A stretch of 64,000 nucleotides of DNA from positions 62,001 to 126,000 of the forward strand of contig JHWU01000010.1 in assembly GCA_000622025.1 (NCBI GenBank), given 5' to 3'. The notes under the pieces are model-generated. The model searched no databases and was not told the DNA's origin. It was given only the letters and a program-made list of their open reading frames with translations. The position numbers were made by a program, and so were the translations under genes. The stretch is from Lachnospiraceae bacterium AD3010. GTDB lineage: Bacteria; Bacillota; Clostridia; Lachnospirales; Lachnospiraceae. Shown here one piece after another: positions 49,025 through 58,499 of the stretch. Each line of letters starts with the position of its first letter. Within the stretch, counting starts at the first letter, position 1.

Positions 49025-52000
49025 ATGTGTGATAAACAGAAGACACAGGAAAGGGTTCAGACGCCCATACAGGTCAGCGAAGAACAGCAGAGACGGGTAG
49101 AGGACAGCCGCTATGTGATCCGCCGGATGGATGAGAGCCAGTATTATTCAGAGGCAAAGAAGATCAGCGATAACGTCCATGAAAATTATATCAGGCGAAA
49201 TGTAAGGGATGCGATAATAAAGAATCTGGGACGGGAAAGGTATGCGGCCTTTGACGGTCTTATGATACAGGGAGAGGGAGTGGACGATGAGGAAAGCATC
49301 GCTCTTCATCACGCAGCGGGCTCAAAGCTTGCCCTGGAAGGCGAGGATGTTATCGAATTCAATGTCGCGGGTTCAGGTTATATGAATTATCGACTTCCCC
49401 AAAAGGGGATCTCAGGTTATGGCAGCGCTGATGATTTTAAGGAAGAAAAAAAGGCCAGGTGGTATAACAAAAACAAGTTACTTACCTGGACCAAGCTTGC
49501 TAAGACGGAGAGCAGTATAGAAGAATATAATGACGCTAACATTGAACAGAATAAAAAAATTGAAGAGATCTACGGCAAAAAGCTCGAATATAGCTTAAAG
49601 GGCCGGAAGATGAATCATATCCGCAAAAAGGAAAGCGTGAACGTTAAGGGTGCCGGTAAGACCAGGTTTTATCTCCGGGGACCAAACACGTCAAATACAG
49701 GAAAATATTCTGAGGATAATCTGGAGGAATATATCCTGGAGCTTGGAAAACAAACGCTTAAGAACAAGCTCGAGACCTGGGACTGGTTGTCTGATGAGGA
49801 GTTAAGAAGTGTTAAACCCGTAAACATCATCATACAGGGTCACAGCCGGGGAGCCGTTGCCGCCGGTCTTGGCGCCATGCGCTTAAAAAAATGGATAAGC
49901 GACACATATCCAAGCCTTCTGCATATGGTGAAATTCCAGCTTATCCAGAATGACCCCGTGCCGGGGGATTATGAGAATTTCGGTAATAATGCAAAAATAG
50001 ATCACCTGGGAGCAAAGGATAAGAAGTCCCGCTATATGCCACTCGGAGAGGATGCGGAGACCACAGTTGTTTATTCCATACATACGCAGTATCCTTTACT
50101 GTTTACACCACAATACGTAAAGAATGCAAAGCGTATCATCCTTACGGCGTCCGACCACGGTGTAAATCTGGACAAGAGGGATGAGAGCCAGGACAAGGTC
50201 ACAAGGGCTACCTATCTTGCAGAAAAGAACGGACAGGTCGAAGCCTTCCGGTCAACGGGCTTAAACGAGCTGGATGAAGGCGTTTATATCGCTGATGACC
50301 GGAATAACCTGATAAAAATAAGGAGTCTGGAGGAATATGACTCTGTTGCCAGGACATTGCTTTCCGGTGTCAAATCACAGAAAAGCCGTCACGAGATACT
50401 CAGGAAAGCGGTAGCGGCCTGGTTTTCAGGCTATGAAGAGAGAAAGCTAAAGGAAAAAGAGGATAAAAAAACCAGCACAAAGCCTGTGACGGACAAAGAG
50501 GCTGCAAACAGGGAGAAGCTTAGAAATGAGCTGACCTCCCTCACCACTCCGGTTCAGCTTAAAAAGGTTCAGGAGGAGAAGGAAAAGCTGGATAAAATGC
50601 CCCAGGATTCTCCGAAACAGGCAGAGGAATATCTGAAGAAAAAGGAAAAATACCTGAAGGCCAAAAAGTCCGGTCTTATAAACTATATCAACTGGCTCTA
50701 TGACCAGAAGGGAAGCTTTATCAACAAAACAAGAAGAGATTATCTTAATAAGCTGATCGCACTTTCATATCAGCTGGAGAAATTTTACGGGGGCTTTGCC
50801 TCGGAGAAACGGCAGGAGAAGATCGCCTCTCTTGCAAAAGAAGTGAGACAATATGCAGGGATTGATAACTTAGACAGCTTTCTGCCTGCGTATCTGAAGA
50901 GGGAGCTGTATCTCGGATCCGAGAAGAAACTGAGGGCTTTCCTTGTTATGCCCGCTCTTAAAGAGGAGGCAGAAGAGAAAAAGGCAGAAGAGAAGAACGC
51001 TGTTCCGGAGAAGAAGGAAGAGGAAAAGAGCGCGGAAGAGAAGAAGGCTGCACCGGAAGATGCTGAAGAGAAGAAGATCGAAGAAGAAAAGGCTGCCGGC
51101 GAGAAGGCTGAGGAAGTGAAGCCTGCGGAAGAAAAGGAGATCGAAGCAGAGAAACAGGCTGAAGTCAAGGCAGAGGAAAAGGCTGAGGAAAAGGCCGAAA
51201 AGAAGAAAGAAGAGCTTCAGGAGCTGCCCTTCGCAAAGTATGATGTTCAGATCAGCGGTCTGGACAAGGCATTTGAAACGCAGGATATAAATAACTGCTA
51301 CTGCTGTGTTGGAGCCGCCATGCTGAATCAGTTTATTTCCAAAAAGAAGGGCTATAAGAGCGTCATAAAACACTGTACGCAGTATGATCTCAGAAGCTTC
51401 CGGCCTGAAGTCAGGAAGTTTGATCCTGCTAATAAGGCGGGTCTCGGAGAGGAAGTCTATCACGGTGTTGTCCGTGAGATAGACCAGTTCGCCGGGGCCG
51501 GAAAGCATTCCTTCGGAAACCTCTTTGATATGGGAGACTTTATGTTTGACAGGCTTTCCAAAGAGGGGATAGAGAATGTGATGCTGAACAGGATCCTGCT
51601 GAACGTTTCAAAGATCGACGAAAAAAAGAAGGATGATCCTGTCGAACAGCAAAAGGTGGAAACCAGAGTAAAGAATTACCGGAGTATGTTTGCCGACAAG
51701 ATAAATGAGATCCTGTCCGGGGGAAGTGTGGCCGGTGTATATATAACGGAAGGAAAGAATCCGCACTATGTAACCATTACCGGTATCAGGGGCGACGAGC
51801 TTACCATATATGACCCTTACGAATACAAAGGAAAGCCGTACACTGTAAAGATCGATGAACTCGTTAAACCGGGAAGAAGTCTGGATGTCAGCTGGCTCTC
51901 CGATATGAAGCCTGCAGAGGATCTGAAGAAGGAATACCCAAACCTTGAGCTTGGCGATGACGGAGAAAGCCTGAAGCTGAAGGATGAAAACTACAGCGAT

Positions 52001-54883
52001 TATTATTTATCCATATCCCATACGAAGGGCATCACGGTTTCAAATGAACAGGACAACAAAGTGGAAGGGCTGAATGATTTTGGCCAGATGGCTTACATTC
52101 CTGTCAAAAATACAGAGGTTGAAAAAATCACGCTCAGTGAAGCGGTGACAGATGCAGTTGCCTGGGAAGAGGAGAAGAAATTACAACAGATAGAAGCAGA
52201 AAGAAAGGAGGCTGAAAAGAAGAGAGCCGAGCAGTTTGACAGGTCCGTAAAGCTGCTCTTTAACGATATCTTCAAAGGCCGGGGACTGCTTTTGGACACA
52301 TTTAAGGATCTTAATACGGAATTCAAATCCGAGAAAAAGGAATCTGTAAGCTATAACAGGCTGCGTTCGGCTTTAGAAAGGGTCAGAATGATATCCGAGA
52401 GGGTCGGGGATCCGGAAAGTGTCTTCCGTTCCGGAGAGCTTATGGATGCCATGACAGCTCTCTCGGAGACTGCAAACAGCTACTATGACCTTCACAGGGG
52501 CCATCAGTATACTGACAGGGGTGAAAAGCGGAGAAAGGCCTGTGACACAATAAGAGAGCTGGTAAGCGAATTTTATGACAGGCTTGATATGAATACCGGA
52601 GGAAAGGGCTTAGGCAATGTGACCGAGAACAAGCTTCCGGAGGGTGTCACCGAAAAGGAGATAAAGAAGTCCGGAGAAAAGCTTCAGGAGCTTTACAAAA
52701 ATTACGAGAACTGGAAGGAGCATTTTGCGGCACGCGAGGGCTGTGACCGTGCAAATATACGGGATAAAGCTGCTTTATTTTCCTCATATGAACGTTATAT
52801 CGAGATCTACAAAGCAAGCCATTCAATTAAGAAGCGCCCGAAGGAGATAGACGAGATCATCAGGGTGGCTGCATTCTACAAGGTTCAGAACAGCGCCATT
52901 GAAAGATTCGAAGATATGCGGACGGGCTTTGATGATACTCTTTTGAAGCTTGCGATCATGCATGTCGATGCAATGGACAATAGACAGAAGCCGGAAAAGA
53001 CTCTGGAGAAAAGGGATACGGATAAGGACCTGTCCACGGATCAGATAAAGGCCATCGATGCGATCGACCAGTGGTTTTTAAGAAATTCCCAAAACGCAGG
53101 TCTGATGGGCTGGGCAGTGGGAGCGAAGAACCATAACTCGGAGGCTGTGTCAGCACTTCTAGGAAAGACCAGAAGGGAAAGGCTTTTTATCTACTACCTT
53201 ATAGAAAGCGGGAAGCGTAAAAATCCCGAGATGTTTGACGTATACAGCTCACAGACGGAGTATATTCCCGATCTGAATAAATTCAAGAAGCAGATGCTGG
53301 CAACGGGATTCAAGGTGCTCTCCCACTTAAGCGGAGAGTATGTGGCCATGAACAAGCTGTCCGATGCAATCCAGGCAAACAGGGAATACAAGGATCTGAT
53401 CATGGAATGCACAGAGCCGGTGGCCGTAGATAAGTCGGTTAAGCTCGAGGATCTGAAAAAGGATAAGATAGCCTATCGTACATATATGCTGGGAGAGGTT
53501 TTCCAGAGCGCAAAGGCATACAGGGATAAGGCAGCACAGTATCTGAAGAAGAAAAAGAAGAAGGATGCAAAGGCGGAGGCGGAGCTTAATGCACTGAAGG
53601 AAAAGGCGGCTTCGGATCTTAAAGAGCTGATCGCTGCGGACACGGCTGTGGGAGAGGCGGAAAGCTACGGTGGGATCACGGAACAGGGCACAAAGAAATC
53701 CGCCGCGCTTTACTCCGTGAAAAGCAATAATGCCGGAGATCTCTCCAATAATACGAAATATCTCACTCAATACGGTACCAAGGCAGCCCAGAACGCAGGC
53801 ACGGTTGTTGAGGGGGTTGTGGATGGAGTTGATCTGGTGGAGAAGGGCATCGAAAAGGTGATCCCCTCCGCAGATTTGAAGGGCTGGAAATTAAAGGACA
53901 GTACACTGGCGACTACGGATTTCTTTGGCGGAACCGTTACAGCCTCGGGAATAAGCGCTGTGGGCAGTCTGCTGACGGCAATAGTCGGTATTTACAATCT
54001 TTCCAAGTCGTCTTCGGGAATGCATGCCGGAGATATCGGGGCAAATGTTGTCAGGATAATTAATTCCGCAGCCAGTGCCACGACAACCGTATGGAAGGGA
54101 GTGGAGGCAACACAGCAGTACGTTTCCGCAACCGATACGGTCCTTAACGGAGCGGTGAGCGTTTCTCCGGCGCTGAAGATCGCAGGCACGGTAACAGCCG
54201 GCGTCGGTACCGGTCTCGAGTCCTACAATACCATAACGGGGCTCCTGGATTGCCGGAATGCTTCGAAGGCCTCAAAGTATCTTAAGAAAAAAGCCGAAGC
54301 GAATAAAGACAGCGGGAAGGATAAGTATGAAAAGAACATGCTTAAGGTGTCGAAGGATATAAGTTCCAGAAAGGCCAAAACAGGAGGATTTAATTTCGTT
54401 GCTTCCGGGATGAGCCTCGCGGGACTGTTCATACCGGTATTCGGAGCGGCGATCTCCCTGACAGGAGCGGGGCTTACCCTGGCTTCGGGAGTAGTCAATA
54501 TCTTTGGCATCGATCTGAAAAAGATAAGAAAAACCATGTTCGATTCCTATTTCTGCTTTGAGGAATACCTGAAAAAGGCTGTTCTTGTTATGGAGTCCAA
54601 GGGAGAGAAGGTCTACGATATGAAGGTATTCAGGAGGCGTATGAGGAGGACGCTCTCTGCCGCCGCAGGCTTTTCAAGTGTGGAATCCGCCTGTGACCAT
54701 ATCGGAAAAAGGTACGCTGACTATATCTGCACAAAGCTCTTCGGGGACGAGGGTGAAAGGACAACTGACGAAAACGAGAGAAAGGCTTATATTCAGCTTA
54801 TAAAGAGCTTCGGACTGCCCTACAGTGAGGAAAAGAAGATCCCCGCGGCAGCTTCTCTTGCAAGAAAGATGAACGGCAGATAA
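49025..54883 (+). CDS. 1952-aa multidomain protein: lipase-like, papain/C39-like and hydrophobic C-terminal domains
   Basis: No signal peptide (starts MCDKQKTQERVQTPIQVSEE). Residues ~75-440 form an alpha/beta hydrolase with VNIIIQGHSRGAVAAGLGAM (nucleophile S274), NDPVPGDYENF (D310) and a later TASDHGV (H378), a lipase-like triad. Residues ~450-640 are helical, ~640-735 a pure Glu/Lys/Ala linker. Residues ~740-950 resemble a C39/papain-like peptidase: DINNCYCCVGAAMLNQF (Cys 758-761), KNPHYVTITGI (H914), TIYDPYEY (D930). Residues ~1040-1620 are helical. Two glycine-rich hydrophobic regions lie at ~1630-1740 and ~1785-1835 (ASGMSLAGLFIPVFGAAISL), followed by a helical tail. The mix resembles toxins or effectors that insert in membranes. 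The family is not recognised as a whole. AAGGAGA precedes the ATG; operon with GNAT and YbjN-like genes. Confidence 0.85.
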   Translation: MCDKQKTQERVQTPIQVSEEQQRRVEDSRYVIRRMDESQYYSEAKKISDNVHENYIRRNVRDAIIKNLGRERYAAFDGLMIQGEGVDDEESIALHHAAGSKLALEGEDVIEFNVAGSGYMNYRLPQKGISGYGSADDFKEEKKARWYNKNKLLTWTKLAKTESSIEEYNDANIEQNKKIEEIYGKKLEYSLKGRKMNHIRKKESVNVKGAGKTRFYLRGPNTSNTGKYSEDNLEEYILELGKQTLKNKLETWDWLSDEELRSVKPVNIIIQGHSRGAVAAGLGAMRLKKWISDTYPSLLHMVKFQLIQNDPVPGDYENFGNNAKIDHLGAKDKKSRYMPLGEDAETTVVYSIHTQYPLLFTPQYVKNAKRIILTASDHGVNLDKRDESQDKVTRATYLAEKNGQVEAFRSTGLNELDEGVYIADDRNNLIKIRSLEEYDSVARTLLSGVKSQKSRHEILRKAVAAWFSGYEERKLKEKEDKKTSTKPVTDKEAANREKLRNELTSLTTPVQLKKVQEEKEKLDKMPQDSPKQAEEYLKKKEKYLKAKKSGLINYINWLYDQKGSFINKTRRDYLNKLIALSYQLEKFYGGFASEKRQEKIASLAKEVRQYAGIDNLDSFLPAYLKRELYLGSEKKLRAFLVMPALKEEAEEKKAEEKNAVPEKKEEEKSAEEKKAAPEDAEEKKIEEEKAAGEKAEEVKPAEEKEIEAEKQAEVKAEEKAEEKAEKKKEELQELPFAKYDVQISGLDKAFETQDINNCYCCVGAAMLNQFISKKKGYKSVIKHCTQYDLRSFRPEVRKFDPANKAGLGEEVYHGVVREIDQFAGAGKHSFGNLFDMGDFMFDRLSKEGIENVMLNRILLNVSKIDEKKKDDPVEQQKVETRVKNYRSMFADKINEILSGGSVAGVYITEGKNPHYVTITGIRGDELTIYDPYEYKGKPYTVKIDELVKPGRSLDVSWLSDMKPAEDLKKEYPNLELGDDGESLKLKDENYSDYYLSISHTKGITVSNEQDNKVEGLNDFGQMAYIPVKNTEVEKITLSEAVTDAVAWEEEKKLQQIEAERKEAEKKRAEQFDRSVKLLFNDIFKGRGLLLDTFKDLNTEFKSEKKESVSYNRLRSALERVRMISERVGDPESVFRSGELMDAMTALSETANSYYDLHRGHQYTDRGEKRRKACDTIRELVSEFYDRLDMNTGGKGLGNVTENKLPEGVTEKEIKKSGEKLQELYKNYENWKEHFAAREGCDRANIRDKAALFSSYERYIEIYKASHSIKKRPKEIDEIIRVAAFYKVQNSAIERFEDMRTGFDDTLLKLAIMHVDAMDNRQKPEKTLEKRDTDKDLSTDQIKAIDAIDQWFLRNSQNAGLMGWAVGAKNHNSEAVSALLGKTRRERLFIYYLIESGKRKNPEMFDVYSSQTEYIPDLNKFKKQMLATGFKVLSHLSGEYVAMNKLSDAIQANREYKDLIMECTEPVAVDKSVKLEDLKKDKIAYRTYMLGEVFQSAKAYRDKAAQYLKKKKKKDAKAEAELNALKEKAASDLKELIAADTAVGEAESYGGITEQGTKKSAALYSVKSNNAGDLSNNTKYLTQYGTKAAQNAGTVVEGVVDGVDLVEKGIEKVIPSADLKGWKLKDSTLATTDFFGGTVTASGISAVGSLLTAIVGIYNLSKSSSGMHAGDIGANVVRIINSAASATTTVWKGVEATQQYVSATDTVLNGAVSVSPALKIAGTVTAGVGTGLESYNTITGLLDCRNASKASKYLKKKAEANKDSGKDKYEKNMLKVSKDISSRKAKTGGFNFVASGMSLAGLFIPVFGAAISLTGAGLTLASGVVNIFGIDLKKIRKTMFDSYFCFEEYLKKAVLVMESKGEKVYDMKVFRRRMRRTLSAAAGFSSVESACDHIGKRYADYICTKLFGDEGERTTDENERKAYIQLIKSFGLPYSEEKKIPAAASLARKMNGR

Positions 54884-54956
54884 TGTTTGAAACTAAGCTT
54901 AAAACTTGCTTTGGAGCCGTTTAATTTAGCGGCACATATACGGAATGGAGGGCAAG

Positions 54957-55511
54957 ATGGATATCGGGAAGACAATGAAGGAAAGACAGGAGCTTATGGA
55001 AAGATTAAAGGACTCCCTTCAGAAGGAGCTTGTTGCCTGTGAGATCAGGGAGGCGGAAGAGGAGGGTGAGCCGGAGATCCTGAGGGTCCTATTTGATGAG
55101 CTGGGACAGGATAATGAGGAAGGAGTTCTCGGGGAATTCTATTTTCTGCCGCCGTTCTCTGAGGAGGACGAGGTACAGCATTTTTCGGCAGTACTGACAA
55201 TCTCGGACCGGATCGACAAGAATAAGCTGCCGGAGCTTTTTGAAATGATGTCATACATTAATTTCAGGATACCCTGCGGGAGCTTCTCCATTGACAGGGA
55301 GCAGGAGCTTATTGTTTACCGGCTGACAACTCCCCTTTCCGCGGAGATGGAAAAGGAAGAGCTTTTTGGTGAGATGAATATCTGTATGACCAATGCCCTG
55401 GTCGCTGCCGATATGTATCTGGATCTCCTCTTAAGGATCAATGCAGGAGAGGCAGGGATAAAGGATGTGATAGCGGAGATGGAAGGTGAAGACGATCAGG
55501 ATGAGGAGTAA
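54957..55511 (+). CDS. Acidic YbjN-like protein, possible chaperone of the 1952-aa protein
   Basis: A 184-residue acidic protein. After a helical start (MKERQELMERLKDSLQKELV) the core has the YbjN/type III-chaperone-like pattern: FSAVLTISDRIDKNKLPELF + EMMSYINFRIPCGSFSIDRE, then QELIVYRLTTPLSAEM and a final helix (NALVAADMYLDLLLRI), ending in a Glu/Asp tail. This fold is shared by YbjN proteins and secretion chaperones. ATG 54957 has GGAGGG five bases upstream; ATG 54945 is less likely. It follows the large gene by 73 bases and overlaps convergent murP by 16 bases. Confidence 0.68.
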   Translation: MDIGKTMKERQELMERLKDSLQKELVACEIREAEEEGEPEILRVLFDELGQDNEEGVLGEFYFLPPFSEEDEVQHFSAVLTISDRIDKNKLPELFEMMSYINFRIPCGSFSIDREQELIVYRLTTPLSAEMEKEELFGEMNICMTNALVAADMYLDLLLRINAGEAGIKDVIAEMEGEDDQDEE

Positions 55512-56929
55512 ACATCATCGATTCTTTTTTCATCCACACCGAAGAACCAGGTCAGAAGAAATCCTCCGGCGTATGCGAAGAGCATAGCTATCACGTACTG
55601 GAGCTGATGCCCCGGTTCCACGATAAGGAGCCCGAAGAGCCCGGAAACTCCCTGGGATACTGTTCCGATATGAAGAAGAGATGCGGCAGCGCCTCCGAAG
55701 CCGGAGCCGAGACAGGCCGTTATAAAGCTTCTGCCTAAGGGAAGCGTGACAGCATACATAAGGGGTTCACCGATACCAAGTATTCCTACGGGAATAGAAT
55801 CACGGATGAATCCCTTAAGCTTTTGGTTTTTTGTCTTAAGATAAAGTGCCAGTCCTGCACCTACCTGTCCGCCGCCCGCCATCATAAGGATAGGATAAAG
55901 GTAGTTTATACCACCGGTGGGACCTGCGGGGTCATTTAACATGGCATGTATCGGTGTCAGTGCCTGATGGAGACCGACGGCAACCAGAGGGAGGAAGCCC
56001 GCAGAAAGGATAAAGCCACCCACTACTCCCAATCTTCCGTATACAAAGTCCATTACCAAATAGATGCCCTTTGTAAGTACTGCTCCAAGGGGCTGTATCA
56101 GGGCAACGATGGCAACGGCACCTATTATCAGTACCAGAAGGGGGCTGATAAAGGTGTCGATCATATCCGGCATTACCTTCCGGATCTTTTTTTCGAGCAG
56201 GGCAAATACCACTCCGGCTATCAGTGCTGCGAGGAGTCCTCCATTAGAAGGGTTATATACCGCACCCGTCATCGGAAGGATTATCTGACTGTCACCCGAA
56301 GCTGCGAGGAGCGGCATTGCTGGGTTGACAATGCAGATAGCACCGGCCAGGCCTCCGAGGATCGGAGAACCGCCGAACTCCCGGGCAGCATTATATCCTA
56401 CAAAGACAGGAAGATAGGCAAACAGTGCCCATCCCATAGTGCGGATACATTCATACCACCAGATACCTGTGAAAACCCCGCCGGTTGACACATTGATCAC
56501 GTTTGTAAGTCCGTTTATAAGTCCGGCAGCTATGATACCGGGAAGCAGCGGAACAAAGATATTTGCTATCCTTTTCAGGAAATTCTGAAGCGGTTTATCG
56601 TATTTAGCTTTATTTGCTTCCTTATTTTCCCTTGCTGCCTGTGAAACATCCTCTTTAACGGCTGCTTTTGTAATACCTGTAAGGGAAGAGAAAGCATCAA
56701 AAACCTTATTAACCTTGCCGGGGCCGAAAACAATCTGTACAGTATCTGATTCCACAACACCCAGAACACCGTCAATGCCCTTAAGGCCTTCGATATCAAC
56801 CTTTGACCTGTCTCTGACTCCGACCCGCAGTCTCGTCATACAGGACTCATTGCTCCTGATATTATCCTTCCCGCCAAGTTTTTCAAGAAGTTTAATGCTG
56901 ATCTCCCTAAAGTCCATACTTTCTCTCAT
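55496..56929 (-). CDS. murP: PTS EIIBC component, N-acetylmuramic acid type
   Basis: A 477-residue PTS permease. The EIIB domain (1-90) has the phosphorylation site NESCMTRLRVGVRD; the EIIC domain (~110-470) has about ten helices and the motifs GIWWYECIRTMGWALFAYLP and GIGEPLMYAVTLPLGRSF. No EIIA domain is present, as in MurP, so a glucose-type EIIA from elsewhere is needed. Assignment as MurP rests on the directly adjoining murQ (5-base gap). It imports and phosphorylates MurNAc for cell-wall recycling. Confidence 0.82.
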   Translation of the reverse strand: MRESMDFREISIKLLEKLGGKDNIRSNESCMTRLRVGVRDRSKVDIEGLKGIDGVLGVVESDTVQIVFGPGKVNKVFDAFSSLTGITKAAVKEDVSQAARENKEANKAKYDKPLQNFLKRIANIFVPLLPGIIAAGLINGLTNVINVSTGGVFTGIWWYECIRTMGWALFAYLPVFVGYNAAREFGGSPILGGLAGAICIVNPAMPLLAASGDSQIILPMTGAVYNPSNGGLLAALIAGVVFALLEKKIRKVMPDMIDTFISPLLVLIIGAVAIVALIQPLGAVLTKGIYLVMDFVYGRLGVVGGFILSAGFLPLVAVGLHQALTPIHAMLNDPAGPTGGINYLYPILMMAGGGQVGAGLALYLKTKNQKLKGFIRDSIPVGILGIGEPLMYAVTLPLGRSFITACLGSGFGGAAASLLHIGTVSQGVSGLFGLLIVEPGHQLQYVIAMLFAYAGGFLLTWFFGVDEKRIDDVYSSS

Positions 56930-56934
56930 AAAAT

Positions 56935-57831
56935 TTACTCCTCTATTGCGGCTCCAACTCTCCCGTTAACAGCAGCTAATCTCTTCCTTGCCTCTTCACA
57001 GCTTATCCCGAGTATGATCATAACTATCGCTGTTTTTACTTCGCCCTCTGCTTCCTTCAGTACCTCCGCTGCCTTTTCTTTGGAACAGCCGGTGGCCTCT
57101 ATGAGAATATTAAGGGCTCTCGCTTTAAGCTTCTCATTGGTCTTCTGGACATCGACCATAAGATTCTGATACACCTTGCCGATCCCCACCATGCTTCCCG
57201 TGGATATCATATTAAGTATCATCTTCTGGGCGGTACCGGCCTTCAGCCTGGTGGATCCGGTAAGGATCTCGGGGCCCGTCACGGCCTCGATGGCAAGGCC
57301 AGCCTCCTTCCCGATCTCCGAGTCTTTTGTACAGGCTATGGAAACGGTATGGCATCCGATCTGATCTGCATACCTTAGTCCGTATATCACATAGGGAGTT
57401 CTTCCGCTTGCTGCAAGGCCTATGACCAGATCCCTTTTTTCAAGTCCGATAGCCTCAAGATCCTGTCTGCAAAGATCAGGGCTGTCCTCAGCCCCTTCAA
57501 CTGCTTTAAGAATCGCCCTTTCTCCGCCGGCAATAAGCCCTATAACCCTGCCTTCTGGCACTCCGAAGGTCGGAGGACACTCTGCAGCATCGAGTACACC
57601 AAGCCTTCCGCTGGTTCCGGCACCAAGGTAGATGATCCTTCCTCCTTTTTCAAGGCTTTCGGTTCCGAGTCTGATGGCTTCGGCGATCCTGGGAAGTACC
57701 TCCTTAACCGCCCTGACCGTATTTTCGTCTTCCAGGTTCATAACCCTTGCTATCTCAAGGGCAGACATCCGGTCAAGATTCATCGTGTTCGGGTTTCTAT
57801 GCTCTGTGGTGAGTCCGGAGAGCTCTGTCAT
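56935..57831 (-). CDS. murQ: N-acetylmuramic acid 6-phosphate etherase
   Basis: A 298-residue SIS-domain enzyme with all MurQ landmarks: TEHRNPNTMNLDRMSALEIA near the start, GRIIYLGAGTSGRLGVLDAA + ECPPTFG at ~62-90, and the substrate-binding GLAASGRTPYVIYGL (~135-149), GSTRLKAGTAQKMILNMIST (~195-214). It cleaves the lactyl ether of MurNAc-6-phosphate to give GlcNAc-6-phosphate and D-lactate. First gene of the murQ-murP operon; AGGAG ribosome site upstream on the minus strand. Length is normal. Confidence 0.95.
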   Translation of the reverse strand: MTELSGLTTEHRNPNTMNLDRMSALEIARVMNLEDENTVRAVKEVLPRIAEAIRLGTESLEKGGRIIYLGAGTSGRLGVLDAAECPPTFGVPEGRVIGLIAGGERAILKAVEGAEDSPDLCRQDLEAIGLEKRDLVIGLAASGRTPYVIYGLRYADQIGCHTVSIACTKDSEIGKEAGLAIEAVTGPEILTGSTRLKAGTAQKMILNMISTGSMVGIGKVYQNLMVDVQKTNEKLKARALNILIEATGCSKEKAAEVLKEAEGEVKTAIVMIILGISCEEARKRLAAVNGRVGAAIEE

Positions 57832-58020
57832 TATGTCTCCTTTCCTGAATAAAGATCCACAGACTTATTCTACCACAACCTAACAGTTTTTAGCGATATA
57901 ATGAGCAGGGAACGGTTTTGACAAAGAGGGAGGACGAGGTTATGCTTGAAGCAAACGGATCCCCCGTGCATGGTAAGAATACCGGCGTTTAGGGATGGTT
58001 TTTGGGAAGGGAAAGAATTT

Positions 58021-58479
58021 ATGACTCGAAGAGAAGCAGCAATGGCTAATTTTAAGAAGGGATATAATTGCTCGCAGTCGGTTGTACTGGCATTTGAGGA
58101 TATGCTTCCTGTTGAAAAGAGAGATCTTTCAAAAATGGCCTCGTCCTTCGGAGGGGGGATGGGAAGGCTCCGGGAGGTATGCGGTGCTGTCAGCGGAATG
58201 TTTATTGTGGCAGGCTTTCTGTACGGATATGACGGACCTGAAGACGGAAACGCAAAGGCCGGTCACTATGCCAGGATACAGGAGCTTGCACACAGCTTTG
58301 AGGAAAGACAGGGCTCCATAGTCTGCCGTGAGCTTTTGGGACTTGATGTCCGCCATGATGCTCCGCAGCCTGAAAAGCGGACAGCAGAGTACTATAAGAA
58401 GCGCCCCTGTGAGGAGTTAGTGGGAGAAGCAGCCGGTATCCTTGAAGAATATATAAGGAATAACCCGGTTTCGGACTGA
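58021..58479 (+). CDS. C_GCAxxG_C_C family redox-type protein
   Basis: A 152-residue protein with the family cysteines: YNCSQSVV (residue ~19), GGGMGRLREVCGAVSGMFIV (the GCAxxG block, here CGAVSG), a later SIVCRELLG and a final RPCEEL. The family is thought to be a redox or metal-binding protein, function not established. ATG 58021 with GGGAAGGGAAAG upstream is preferred; a TTG at 57946 would add 25 unrelated residues. TATAAT at 57897-57902 could be its -10. The methylase gene follows 20 bases later. Confidence 0.85.
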   Translation: MTRREAAMANFKKGYNCSQSVVLAFEDMLPVEKRDLSKMASSFGGGMGRLREVCGAVSGMFIVAGFLYGYDGPEDGNAKAGHYARIQELAHSFEERQGSIVCRELLGLDVRHDAPQPEKRTAEYYKKRPCEELVGEAAGILEEYIRNNPVSD

Positions 58480-58499
58480 GTGTCCCCGGGGATAAGGTT

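Noticed and set aside
50785-51508. Minus-strand frames rich in Ser/Phe/Leu across the Glu/Lys linker
   Set aside because: They are antisense of GAA/GAG/AAG codons and have no independent support.
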